Positions 10,381 through 22,159 of a stretch of 31,058 nt of DNA are shown here, piece by piece. The position numbers and the translations under genes were made by a program. This DNA comes from Larix sibirica. Taxonomy: Eukaryota; Streptophyta; Pinopsida; Pinales; Pinaceae. Position 1 is the stretch's first letter, and the number at the start of each line of letters is the position of its first letter. Below the pieces are notes generated by a model. That model did not search any database, was not told where the DNA came from, and saw only the letters and a list, made by a program, of their open reading frames with translations. The DNA lies in the NCBI GenBank assembly GCA_004151065.3, contig NWUY0304602072.1, forward strand, positions 1 to 31,058, written 5' to 3'.

Positions 10381-13300
10381 GTATGAGTTCCATTAGAACT
10401 ATTACGGAAACACTTACTCTAATTTGGTACGATAACACAGTAAAATAAATAACCACTACTTTACCTTTACTTATTATGCTTGTTTCCCGTATGTTTCAGA
10501 GCCATTACTATTACATAAGCTGTTATATAGCTCTTGTTTCACTATCAATCAAGCCCATAAAGTTAACCTTATGATTTCCACGGAATTGATACATCATTGA
10601 TCGTGTTTAGTCTGAGCTTATATTATGGGAATACTGTATCCAAGTATGATCTCCATGGTATTGAAACATCATAGATCGTGTTTAGTTTGAGTGCTTAGTC
10701 TGGTCCACTGATCCAAGATGAACACTATGATTACCATAACTATTATTGATATACCAGTACAACCTATCGTAATAAGTGTATCTCTATCCTTTAGTTCCAT
10801 TGATATGGACAGTCTATCTCACACTTTGACTCGGGGTTGATAGATCTATGATATCATAGTAGAGTAGTCCATTGTGTTACTTAATATGACTAATATAGAG
10901 AGACCACAGATCAAGTAGTAGTATGAGATAGATTGTCGAACATGACCATTAAGTAAGAGACATCGATGATGCTACCTACTTAATGGGGTTTATCAATTAG
11001 CATAAACTATACATATATCTAAATATTATGGAAACATCATAGTAAGGGGATATAGTTCCAACTATGACCAGTCTTTCATGTGATTCACTGGTTTAGCTTC
11101 CATTGACTATCCGTATTCAATTCCTATGATTCTATTGATTAATATACTGAATAACCCTTATATTTTCCAAGTGCTTTTGCCTTTTTTATTTATAAGGTAA
11201 GATCAAAGCTGTGTGTAATATATCCCTTCTATTACCATTATTATAATATATGTAATGTACGAGGATATTCAGCACGTATAAGCTATATCTAATATTAGCT
11301 CAAGACTAGTACTTTTTTTTATCTGAGTCCACAGTTCTGTCCACTAATCGAATAGAGTAACTATGATAGTTATGGTATATATTATTACTGCCATTGAGGT
11401 TACCATCCTATCGATTCTCCTTAGTTCATATGTAACCATATTAACACAGTTCATTTCATAATGGAACCAATCAATTTGGGCAGTATATGGTGAAGAGACT
11501 CTGTAAGCTTAGACATAATGAATATAATTACTAATATGAGTGTATATTAAAAACATAGTACTTTCTAAACACAGTCTATATGTTGAATAAGCTGATATGT
11601 CTGTAAATTACATAGGTGAAATTCCTATACACTAACCCTTACTTGTATCTATATAACAATGGATTTGGCTTACCATTGTTGAAACAATAAGGTACCTATT
11701 GGTTTCTAATAAATAGGGATTGGATTACCGCCTTCCACAAGAGGGCCCAATCCTATTTAAGGTTAAGTAATCCCATTGAGTCAATTTATTAATAAGCATG
11801 ATGGGTTTAGTACTACCATATATGCCGTTTATGTTCCATTCCAGGTACCGATAGACCGTTCGTTTCAACCAGCAAGCTTTAATAAGGGATAGCTGGTGGC
11901 ATGGATTGACACATTAGGCATACATACTAACCATATTCAACTTGTATAACTTAGGGAATGACTTACACCCATTTACAGGATTGAACAACATGAGAAGCTG
12001 GTTACTATAATGATCTAGCTTGAATTAGTAGAGAGCAATGAAGCTGTGCATAAAGTATAGTATTAACTCTATCTATGTCTTGTTTAAGGATTACAATAAG
12101 CTTAGTTTAAGATATGAAACATGGAATATGAAAAGATCATAACGTATCAGAGCTCTACATGGAGAGTAACTCTAAGCTAATCAATCTAATAAAAGCTATA
12201 TCAGATGGAATGATTGAACACCATTGATCTGATTACGGATAAGCTTAAGACTTATACAACAAGCTAAGTTTAACGTGTACAAGCTTTGATATCACTATGC
12301 ATAATACATGGGTTATAATGGCGATTATACTAGCTATTATAGAAAAAGGTGATCATACTTTACTCTATGCTTTACCATTACAGCTAATAGTTCATATTTA
12401 CTTATGGAATACTAATGGTGATAATACTCTCCATAATAAAGGGTGTGTAATTTATTGCAATACAGGGGGTAACATAAGCTAATATTACATTTGTATAACA
12501 AGAGATCATGTGTAATTACAGATATAGTTATGATTACGCTCGTAGTTACAGTTGTTGCCCACTAGGAATACATGATATCAATGTGTGAATTGAGCTAATC
12601 CTTGTAATGAAACAGTAAGCTTATACATAGAAGTGATTCCATTAATCTGTGTGAATAGTTGAAGCCCATTAAGCTGGTAACACATGTAAGGCTTTTCCTA
12701 ATATAGTTATAAGTATGAGTAATATGTAAGCACTTTATTAATAGAAGCAGGTAAAGTAGAACCATAAGACCAGGATAAGTTATATGAGCAATACTTACGC
12801 TGTAATCAAAGCTTAGTTAATAGAAGTGCACCAGTGTTATGATTACTATGAATACCATAGACTACCATATATGATCTCGGGTTAGCTTATACCATACGTG
12901 TTGTATATGGAAAGTACTAGTGGTATGATAGCTTAGTATGATTACTATGCTATTCCCATACATGGAGGCTTTTTCATCTTCTAATCCACATATGATGTGT
13001 CACTCAGCTGATATTAGCAACCCCATTAGGGAAAATACGCATATGATAAGGGTAATTGAAACCCCTAGTTAGTAAGGTGATACACTGTATAGTATAATAA
13101 CTATAGCTTACCTTAACTTGACTATCTCTACACCAAATTGAACCAATACAAGACATTTATTTGGTGATGACACAAGGAATAAGAAAAAGCTATAGGATTG
13201 GTACGTCTTCAATGGTGTTCAAGCTATGTATTCTCTATAATATAACAACCTGCATGCTTATGAGGTAAGGTATAGAGTGAAATCACAGTAATAATAGAGC

Positions 13301-16300
13301 TTATACATAATACGTATTCATACAGAGCATTCTGATCATACTTGCAACACGTATACGTATCCAATATTATAGAAGTATAAGTAATCTCCATAATGTAGCA
13401 ATCATTACTGGTATAGCTTAACTCACTTAGTGTGGTTAATAAGGTACAGTTTATCCATAATAAGTGGAATAGTATGTAAATATTGATAAGCTGTAATAGA
13501 GTCAATATAGAAGTAACACACATACTTTACATAACTAATTCGTATCAAAGTTTACACATAGTAGTGATCAAGTTAATATGCATAATATATGTAAGACTCT
13601 AGTGTAAGTTGAGGTATAAGGATCATAACGCTTGTGATACTAGCTTATGTAAGCTAAGAGTGTAAGCTAAGTAAGCATCAACATGCTTAAGTTTATGTGA
13701 ATACAGGCATCAAGATCCTACTAGTATTGATTACTAACCAAGTGTCATTATGATACTCTATCCTACTAATTAGAGAAATATAAATAATGAGTATCATCTT
13801 CTCTTGCTCTTAGTTAACCCGTTTCCATGGTAATCATGTATCTATAATAGTTGAAACAAAGCCCGTGTATAATATAGATGTTACTATTAGCATTAGACTA
13901 GTAATAAGAGTTGAACCCTTATACACCATACTAATGTGATATGTGAAATCACCAAACTGTTACGATTCATATGGCATTTATACTTACCTTATCATAGATA
14001 AACACAATGCTAATAATTACTCGGTAAAGGTAGTGGATTATCCCTAATAAAGGTAATAGTCACAGCAGTATTCCAATGATTCCACTAGTTATATTGAACA
14101 CATACCTGTTTCCTTTGTATTCCACCTCATGAATAAGCAACAGTATCTCTGTAATCAAAGTGCTTGGGTTTCATGTATATTCAAGCAAGCTCATAAGCAC
14201 CAAGATAAGTGTAATTACTAGTAGTATTTATTCCATACATGTTCAGAGCTATTACCATACCTGGAGTACTTTTATGTATTCACTGTTTCAGATTGGTCTA
14301 GCTTATCCTGTTGATTAGGTAAAAAAATAGAAACATAATACACCATAGTTTCCATTAGATACACTGTATAGATAGAGTGCAGTGAAACTTGTAGTAATCT
14401 CTAAGCTATAAGCATTACCCTAAACGTGTTGGTTACATTGTATAAGCGTATTCCATGGAGATCATAGTGTTTACTGTTTATATATGAATTACTAAACTTT
14501 ATATGTTTAATCAAAGCAATGATAGTCACCATACTAGTATTTTATGTAAAGTATATCATAAGCAACTTTCAATGGGAATCACTCACTTATCCAGGTTAGT
14601 TACAAGAGTAATACATGCGATAAGACCACCCATATCTACTTACTCTGTGTTGTTAAGCTATGTTCATATAGATGTTTCCATAATAAGGAGGATATAACTC
14701 ATATGCCCTGAATAGTTATATTGTACTAATACGAGTAATAGGTTGTGTGATAGATAGGCTGTAATCTCATACATAAGCTGTGATTAATACTGATACTAAA
14801 ACGCTTTGATCTAACTAGTAACTAAGGTTTTATCTATGATAATACCGTATTTTCCATAAGCTATGTACTGAATCGTTATACTTACATCAATAGTACAGAT
14901 TGATTAGGTGAATACGGATTCAAGCTAACTATGAACATGAGCTTTAAGCATATTGAACTGGTTATGGATTAGAGCCCTTTCATTACTATACTGGTATCCT
15001 ATCATTTCCATTACTTCTATGTATTCTTGTATGAATCAGAGCCATTACGATAATAGGGTATCCTGCTATCACTTTCATGTATTGTAACACTGTAACTAAG
15101 CTTATACTGCTTACTATTCCCATAAGCTTTGAACACCATCATATTCGATACTTGTTACTGTTCCAATCTGTGTTTCCTATTCATTACTCTTATGGATACG
15201 TTTCAATTACATAACCTATGTTGAAGCAATGGGTATACTTATGGTATAACTAGTAAGGATAAGCTATGAGTGATTTACTTATACTAATATGAGCTTTATT
15301 ACTATGATTATATTACCTGCCCTTTCCTATATATTGAGTACCCTGTTCTTACTTTGTTCATATCTGTACCAGATTACTCACCAGTTAGAGCTTAGTTACT
15401 CATATAGGAAGAATTAGGCAGATATGGTGGTACAAGCACAGTAGATCCCAGGACTCCACATAAGTAAGCACATATCTACACCTCTAGTATTAACTTACTA
15501 TGTACACATACCTTTATTGATACTACTATTACCATTGATTTACATGACTAATAGGAGCTTATATCACCCTAATTTTCACTAGTGGGATGTGGTAGCCCGA
15601 TGAACCTATAACATAGGATAATAAGGGATAGCTCACATACTAGGATAACATGGTGATTCAATCAGTGTAATTCAATAATAAAGCTTAGATAGTTCATGAA
15701 GCAGGAGACTAATCACTGCTTACTCGATACAATGGTTCGGCATACTAGTACTTCTTTAATATTCAAACACATAGGGTAGAGATAAAGCTTTACACTAATT
15801 CCATAAGAGCTTGGTGATAGTAATACTTAAGGTGAGCAAGTGATGGATCTCATGGAAGCTGATGAACTGTAACCACTCTATACAATGCTTACACTAGTTA
15901 GACCAGTAACCTGAATGCAAGTAGTGGTAGTATATGAATGATTACCATTACCTGTATTTACATTATAGTAGTATTACCCCGGATATGATCTCTAGCTTGT
16001 ACAAGGTTGGTATAGGTCTGATCTCTAAGTAACAACCAATGACCCATCTAAGCTTAATATGATTACAAGCAACCCCGTAATGATTTAATACCATGAACTA
16101 CAGTAATCTCTGTACTCATGCAACTCTTTGTGAATATGTACGTATTATCCCTGTTAGAATAAGTGGTTAATATGGATTATGAATACATAGTAATCAAAGC
16201 TCTTGGAACAGTACAGCTAATATAACTTATCCTATATAATGTATATAAAGCTTATACTAGTAAAACCTTCTCACTATTAAACTACATGGACTCTATTGAT

Positions 16301-17230
16301 ATAGGAATACTTACTACTCTATTGCTTATAGATTAAAGGATATAAAGCCACCTCTTGGAATAGTGATATCTGCTTATTAGAATAAGGTACAAGTCTAAGC
16401 ACTATTGAGCTTGGTTCGGCATGCTTAGATTAGTACACAAAGAACATATGGAATATACGCTAGCTTCAACTGGTAGTAGAGAATGAATAGTAGTTTATAC
16501 GTGTATTGAGACCATTGTGATTAAAAGCACTGGGACCAAGCATAAGCATAGTGAGTGCATTATAGCTTCATAACCTGTATCACTATATGATTCCCATATA
16601 TTGGAACCTGTAACCAAGTAAGATAAGCTTACTCAATTAGCTATGTGTAATCAACAAGCCATATGGGTAATGGTTTGACCTTTATAATGAACTCGATACT
16701 AGTAGGGTTACGATTCTAACCTAATTAACTTGTATAACTCACTGCTTATAGCTCATGCCGAGCTTTACCTCTTGCTCCATCATATTCATAGAGGTAAAGA
16801 TACTTTATTATATGGAAAAAACTTACACTCCTTGGAACCTCTTGTAAGCTGATCTCCTGTCTAAGCTTATATGCCTAATTACTGCCATTTGTATACATTA
16901 TATACCTTCTATTCCCCTTATTCATATGTCCCATATTCATCGGGTAATCTCTGTAATCAAGTGAACAAACTAGGCAGATAGGATGAGTATTATCATTGAA
17001 GTAATCCCATATGTTATCTTATCCACTACTTTATATGAGGTGTATTAATACCCATGGAAGTACTAGTACCATATATGCCTGAATTACTCTATAGAGTGCT
17101 GTATGCTAACCGTTGAGCCTATAACATAGGGAGAATAAAGTAACATAAACAGTGCTACTATAAGGTAATGACAATCAAATAAAACACAACAAGCATATTA
17201 CGTATCCATATAATATGAAGAAGCTATACT
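10381..17230. repeat. AT-rich field of degenerate short words
   Basis: Almost 7 kb are visibly more AT-rich and more uniform than the flanks, with almost no open frames (the largest is 99 codons, 13224-13523 on the - strand). A limited set of words recurs: AAGCTTATA, CATAAGC, TACTAGTA, TATGATTAC (about 12530, 12840 and 12940) and TAATAGAAG (about 12740 and 12820). GTAATCAAAG occurs at 12802, 14151 and 16190, with a relative at 16517. Longer echoes include TGARCCTATAACATAGG at 15601-15617 and 17114-17130. I see no fixed period. The block ends abruptly near 17230, where composition and vocabulary change. Confidence 0.65.
10570..10691. repeat. 47-bp imperfect direct repeat
   Basis: Bases 10570-10616 and 10645-10691 align without gaps with about six mismatches. 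Both contain ATCGTGTTTAG followed by TYTGAG. The offset is 75 bases. It is the clearest local duplication inside the AT-rich field and supports growth of that field by tandem duplication and drift. Confidence 0.8.
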
Positions 17231-17231
17231 A

Positions 17232-18315
17232 ATGGGTCTTAATCTACTGCGGACAACTGCTGCTTACTCATCTCTACCTCTGATGCTACTGGATCAGAAT
17301 CAACTGGATAAACTTCTTCATCGCCGGGATCAATTGCTTAATCTGGACCAGGAACTGCTCCTGAGTATGAATTTGGATTTTCAATTTGAACTCCAACCAA
17401 TAGCTACGCATCTGAATCTGGGTCTGAAACGGCTGCTACGGGTGCTTCCTTTGATACTGGGTTCTAAACTATTATTGCTGGATCGACTGAACCTGGATAT
17501 GCATTTGTATTTGAATTGGGTCACTGGAACAGGATCTCGAGCTACTGCGGGATCGAATGCTTCTGGATCTAATACCTATGTCTTCGCTGCCTCTATTGCT
17601 AGGTCCATTGCCTTTATCTATGCCTATGCCTCCGCCTACGTAGCTACCTTAGATATTTATGCTTTTTAGTAAACAAGGTAAACTGGTACCTGTTCCGCTT
17701 CCCCCGGCCCTGAGACGAGCTTAGCCCGAAAACTACCTTAGGCACTGATACGTATTCTCCTTATTTATTATATATATATATATCATGCCATTATAGTGGT
17801 AGATGCTATTGATAGCTATTGGTCCGGGACTGGATATTGAAATGGGACAGTATTTGCTACAGGATACTCTGCCACTGATTGCTTCGCCACTGGTTCAAGG
17901 TCATCCGCTCAATCAACTGAATCAACTGGGTCTCGATCTGGAAATGGAACCACTGCTTTTTACTCTGCCTCGGATGTTATAGGTGCGAAGGCTACTATGG
18001 CCTTTCCCTCTACGGATGGTGGGTCTGCTGTGAGCTAAGGAGGTAGGACTGGAATGGGATCTGCCACTGGTGAACCCGCCACCTTTGTTTCTGCAGGCAC
18101 GTCTGCCACTGATGCTTATGAAACTAATACTATATATACCCTCGCCTCTTTGGGTGAATCCGCTCGTGCCACAGAATATACCTTTGCTATTAGTAGGGTT
18201 CAATCTCCATCTCGATCCGTATCTGCGCCTGGGGGATCTTATTTGGATTTGGAACTGCAGCTCGGGCACCTGGAACCTTCTGCCTTTTCATCACCAAGAG
18301 TCTCACAGATAGGAG
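17232..18315 (+). repeat. CTGGATCTGCTACT-type repeat block, Ser/Thr/Gly/Ala-biased frames
   Basis: From 17232 the composition changes to a repeat built of CTGGATC, GCTACTG, CTGCCACTG and CTTATG-like words. A 145-codon open frame (17232-17669, +) crosses it. Its first half is Leu/Asp/Gln-rich and its end is rich in Ala, Ser, Gly, Thr and Tyr. A second open stretch of the same composition runs from about 17860 to a TAA at 18034-18036. A third open frame begins at 18054 (128 codons). There is no signal peptide, known domain or consistent frame along the block. I read these as translations of a degenerate repeat. A decayed low-complexity protein gene is the alternative. Confidence 0.5.
17768..17783. 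repeat. TA microsatellite
   Basis: An alternating TA run of about eight units lies between two parts of the CTGGATC repeat block. It is the longest simple dinucleotide run noticed in the window. Confidence 0.7.
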
Positions 18316-18317
18316 AT

Positions 18318-18500
18318 ATACGACTCACCAAGTCCAACAGAAAGAAGCCTTTAGCGTGTAACCAGGAGCCTTTACTTTTGACTCTCACCTGCAAGTCCAA
18401 CCAAGTGAAACTGAAGCCTTCATTGAACCTTCTGACTTAGCCTTTCCCACTTGATCCTTTTGCCAGATGCCAGCCGGTCCAGCAAGTCCAACAGACTGGC
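18318..18500. repeat. CAAGTCCAAC degenerate repeat
   Basis: CAAGTCCAAC occurs at about 18329, 18392 and 18483. The first two copies are followed by related GAAGCCTT words, giving an irregular spacing of 63 and 91 bases. The block sits directly after the CTGGATC block and is pyrimidine-rich toward its end. Confidence 0.6.
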
Positions 18501-20456
18501 TTTCACTCTCTCTTTATTCTTTCAAATAATGTAATGGAGACAACCTCTATTTAGCTTCTCGCTGTAGCTCAGGGGGCACAAGTGGAAATAAATGCTCTCT
18601 CTTACTAACTGATAATATTGGTTCTACTATGTGGGCTAAAGATAGACCAGGGAAGTTTCGTAATATAAACGAATTCTGGCAGTCTCTATAATACCTTATT
18701 AGGGCAAGTACTACTGGAGCCATCCATATGTTCAGTTGATGCATATTCGATGGCTTCTAGTCCGTTTGTGAACCCCGAACTTCCCGAACTTATAGCTGCA
18801 AAGTCGAGCTAGAGAGTATCACATTGAAGACACCACGTACGAGGCCCGATGATGAGGTTACACAAGAGCTACGCATAGTGTGCTACAGGGGCCTAATCAA
18901 AGGAGCCTAATCCACTTGGAACATATTATTGAAAACCTTCTCATTATTTTAGGGTTTTGGCTATTAAAATATCATATTTTTGGGGGCCGAGTATAGAAAA
19001 TAAATGGGCTTAAGAGATCATAAGCCGAGCTTCACCTTCACCAATTGAATAAGCAATTCAATCTCTTCCATAAGCTTTATCCTAATCATAAAATTATATA
19101 GGGCTTATTAAAAAGCATTCATAAGTGTAAGAGTTAGATAAGATTCGGGGTTGTACCTTCCCTATGTAGACTAACAGATGAGGAGGACTCGACAAAGCTT
19201 GATTGATTCGCCTCAAATTGATTTATATTGATCACGCGTACTATTATCCCCTCATTTGAGTGAACGATGTATACTTTTTCGCTAAAATGCTATAGCGTTG
19301 AGGGTAAGGAGACCTACCTATGGCACATTGAAACTAATATATGCCCAGTATCACTTACTTGCTAAAATATTTGTACTTGGTTGGGTACCACAGGACCACT
19401 AGTACTATTTACCTTTACTATGCCTATGTACCTTTACGATTAACAACTACCCACCTGCTTCCACAACCTCACTCCTTACCGAACCTATGCCCCACACTTA
19501 CTGCCTTGTACCGGCTTACAATATATATAGCTTTTTATAGCTTTTGGTTAGACCGCCTTCAGCATTCATAGACTGGAATCACACTTATGATAGATTATTA
19601 GGATATATTGCTATTTACCACCAGAGAAATCCCTTTACTTTCACTGTTACCAACCGGGCACCCTGTTCATTCTCTTTACCAACCTATATTCCATACTTCA
19701 CCAGTTTATATTGCCCGGGGAGTATTTATATCTTTTATTTATCCATAACACCCTTGATATTTATATATGGCATTTGGGGTTGGCTTGATTGGGTGGGCAC
19801 AGCGAACTATAATTTGAATAGTAAACTCGCTCGACTCCGTGCCTTAATGTCGTCTCCTGAGTGAGGTGCGTAGCATAAAACCAGGTCCTCCTCATTTGGG
19901 TCTGGATGGCCTTAAGCTTGTGCTCCTGTCTGGATGACCCACTCCGTGCCTTGTCTTTATTCCTGTTAGGATCGGGGTATGTCTGTTTATCCTCTCCAAA
20001 CATGAATGGCTATATGAAAACTTGAAGTAAACGGGTCTGGATGTAAACAAATTGATTTGAAAATCAAGGCTATCTCCGCTACCAACTTTCATTTCTGTTC
20101 CCCCATCTCCGCTGTTCTAAGCATTGAAGCTGGTTGAGTGCTTCAAGAAAGAGAGAGGGTTGTTGGCATTGAGGTCGAGTGCCCTAAATATAAAAAGTAC
20201 GGGTTCTAACGGGATGGGTAGGGAAGGATACATACAGGAAGAGTAAAGGAGAAGTACGAAGTTATTCGAAAACATGCTCGAATAATATAGTATACAAAGA
20301 TAGAGATATCTAATTATATATGTCATTATGCTTGCCTTATGACTTGCCTAATGAGCTGGCTAAATAGACCTTATCCATTCATTGCTTGACAGCTGCCCAA
20401 TTGCTATGGCCCGTTAGCTGCTTCTCAGCGCACGAACTATACGAGGTCAGGTTGAC
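18501..20456. other. Non-coding spacer
   Basis: No conserved gene is seen. Several open frames of 60-106 codons occur at 18547-18744 (-), 19341-19571 (+), 19544-19864 (+), 19761-20003 (-) and 20117-20326 (-). They lack recognisable domains and often overlap on opposite strands. The + strand of about 19340-19760 is pyrimidine-rich, which by itself opens frames. A hairpin, TTGAAGC/GCTTCAA, lies at 20124-20146. Confidence 0.5.
20124..20146. other. Inverted repeat / hairpin
   Basis: A perfect 7-bp stem, TTGAAGC (20124-20130) and GCTTCAA (20140-20146), is separated by nine bases. There is no T-run that would make it a bacterial-type terminator. Its function is unknown. Confidence 0.5.
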
Positions 20457-20492
20457 GGGCCGTAAGGCCCACCTCCTTCCCCGATGCGGGAA
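20457..20492 (+). other. Two adjacent GC hairpins
   Basis: GGGCC-GTAA-GGCCC (20457-20470) forms a perfect 5-bp stem capped by a GTAA loop, which would be a GNRA-type tetraloop in RNA. Six bases later TTCCC (20477-20481) pairs with GGGAA (20488-20492). The patch is GC-richer than its surroundings. I find no neighbouring group II intron domain V, so I do not assign an intron. It may be a structured element of an unknown transcript or a chance pair. Confidence 0.5.
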
Positions 20493-20559
20493 AGCGTGAA
20501 AACCCTTTAGCAACACCACTGGAAGCATAAGAAGCAAAGGATGCTTATATATACACTCG

Positions 20560-20965
20560 TTGTTATTGATCCAGTCGTTTACCTTGATGACTTAGAACCA
20601 TCACCAATGGCAAGGGAATGAACACCACCATAAGCAGTAGACCCGAAGTAGTAGATCCAGTCGAAAAAGCAAAGCTAGCAGCAGTACCAGTAGCATAAGC
20701 ATATGCATAACCAGATGCACCAGTTTATCCAGTGGTTTATTCTGTTTACTAAGCAGTTAGGTCTTAAGTTTAAGATCGTGATCCAGCACCGGCACCAGTA
20801 GAATAGCCACTAGTAGACCCAATAGCTTAAGAACCGGGGTTGGATAAAAACCATAAGCACTAGTTTCCTAAGTTTATTTTGTTGAACCATCAGCAGCATA
20901 AGTAGCATACCTTCCACCAGTATACGCAGTAGCACAGGTAGCAGATGGAAGATAAGAAAGAACGT
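20560..20965 (-). repeat. Inverted-orientation block of CTGGATCTACT-type repeat
   Basis: Read on the - strand, this block repeats CTGGATC, GCTACTG, GGTGCATCTGG and TATGCTTATG words. These are close in vocabulary to the + strand at 17.23-18.31 kb. For example, CGACTGGATCTACTAC is the reverse complement of 20648-20663. A - strand frame again reads as Ala/Thr/Ser/Gly/Tyr-rich but is broken by stops in other parts. It is probably another copy of the same repeat type in the opposite orientation. No long exact match links the two blocks. Confidence 0.5.
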
Positions 20966-20970
20966 AGTCG

Positions 20971-20989
20971 CTTGTCCGCATCAGACAAG
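20971..20989. repeat. Palindromic 19-mer, copy 1
   Basis: CTTGTCCGCATCAGACAAG can fold with a stem of about eight pairs around CAT, with one mismatch. A copy with one base changed, which makes the stem perfect, lies at 30080-30098. The flanks are unrelated. Confidence 0.7.
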
Positions 20990-21171
20990 AAATTGTATAT
21001 ATAGTAGGAACACCTTAGACCATCATGAGGTGGAACACAATTTCACGATATAGATATAAAATAAAGGACTAAAGACAGGTACTTCTCGCATTCGCTCGAG
21101 TCCGATCCGAACATCCACCTATAACTTGAACTAACTAACTCTTAAAAACCATAGTAAATACCAACAAAAAC

Positions 21172-21298
21172 CATGAGCATGAATCCCCGCATGAGCTTTA
21201 AAAATAAGAATAAGACAGAACAATAAGAAAAAAAGAAGACACATGAGCATGAGTCCCCCGCATTACCTTTCAAAGAATAGTAAGAAGCAAGGCAGAAT
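21172..21298. repeat. 70-bp period imperfect duplication
   Basis: Copies begin at 21172 and 21242 with CATGAGCATGARTCCCC. Both continue into GCAT, a CTTT segment and then purine-rich AATAAGA/AATAGTAAG sequence. Similarity fades at the right end. The offset is 70 bases. Confidence 0.65.
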
Positions 21299-21786
21299 GA
21301 CCATTAATATAAGGAACTCCATAGCCAAGGAAAGGTTATTACTTGCCTTACGCTTTGCCCGAGAAGGCCTGGAAATACCTTCTATATAACCAAAAATTGT
21401 ACAGGTCATCTCTTGTAAAAAAAGTAATATTTAATATATAACAATCCTAGTACGAACGCAAATAAAACCACACCATGGGGATAGTATAGGAAGCTCCATG
21501 GGGCTATCGTTTGTCACATGGAGCAACTCTGTTATATTTTACCTATACCAACGAGTATACGCTTGATGGAACCTACAGCTCAATCAGAGGAAGAAAATAA
21601 AGCGAAAAGCTTTAAGCTGAGCTCCTTTTAGCTGGAGGGGAACGGCACCTCATAAGGGCAGTGTGATGGTCATAGTGAACATATATAAAAAGGGCTCCCT
21701 ATTTCTTGGAGGGAAGACTTTGCCTTAGTCTACTATTAAGCTCCTAAATACCGTGCCTTTCAAATGTTGTTTAATTACTTTACTCT

Positions 21787-21821
21787 CTCGACGATTAGAT
21801 ACCCCTCGATGATTAGGTACC
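21787..21821. repeat. 17-bp tandem pair
   Basis: CTCGAYGATTAGRTACC occurs at 21787-21803 and 21805-21821, with two differences and a period of 18 bases. Confidence 0.7.
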
Positions 21822-22159
21822 TTCAAGGATTCTACATCCTTACCTCACCTTATGACTCCCCTTGGCTAACGACTTATTTATTTCCTTGCTAACGACCCCA
21901 GTTATGAGGTCCCCGAGCTTCTAGGTTCTCCTTTCTATCAACCCCATTATTTATAAGGTTCAATGGTATGGTAGAGAGATTATTTATTTCCGGACTAATA
22001 GAAGCCTTATGACTAACTAATAGGACAGGACCAGCACCCAAGCTAGCAGCATCAACAAGGCAAGCACTTCCCTACCTATTCTATAGTGTATTCGCCTATG
22101 GGATTAGTTCTTGGAACTAACCTGTAAAATGCAATCTCCTATTCCTAAATTCCACTTGA

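Larger units (their letters stand above)
20990..22159. other. Non-coding spacer with small duplications
   Basis: There is no gene. A purine-rich duplication lies at 21172-21298 and a 17-bp tandem pair at 21787-21821. The words GCTCCATGG and CATGGAGC recur around 21490-21525, and there is an AAAGCTTT palindrome near 21608. Confidence 0.5.

Noticed and set aside
13224-13523. A 99-codon - strand frame in the AT-rich field, rich in Ile, Leu and Thr
   Set aside because: It is one chance open stretch in 7 kb of similar words, with Cys/Tyr/Ile composition following the base bias and no family resemblance.
10381-17230. CRISPR array or origin with regular iterons
   Set aside because: Words recur without constant spacing, exact repeats or spacer-like unique segments, and no cas-like gene is present.
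17922-18269. A 115-codon - strand frame rich in Arg, Ser and Gly
   Set aside because: It is the antisense of the CTGGATC repeat block and mirrors its composition. It overlaps two + strand frames of the same origin.
18540-18600. A GCTGTAGCTCAGGGGG string resembling the D-arm of a tRNA
   Set aside because: No matching anticodon arm, T-arm (GGTTCGA-type) or acceptor stem can be built around it.
20457-20492. Group II intron domain V
   Set aside because: The stem is only 5 bp with a GTAA loop and lacks the conserved GAGCCG...CGGTTC framework, the AGC-type triad and a domain VI bulged A nearby.
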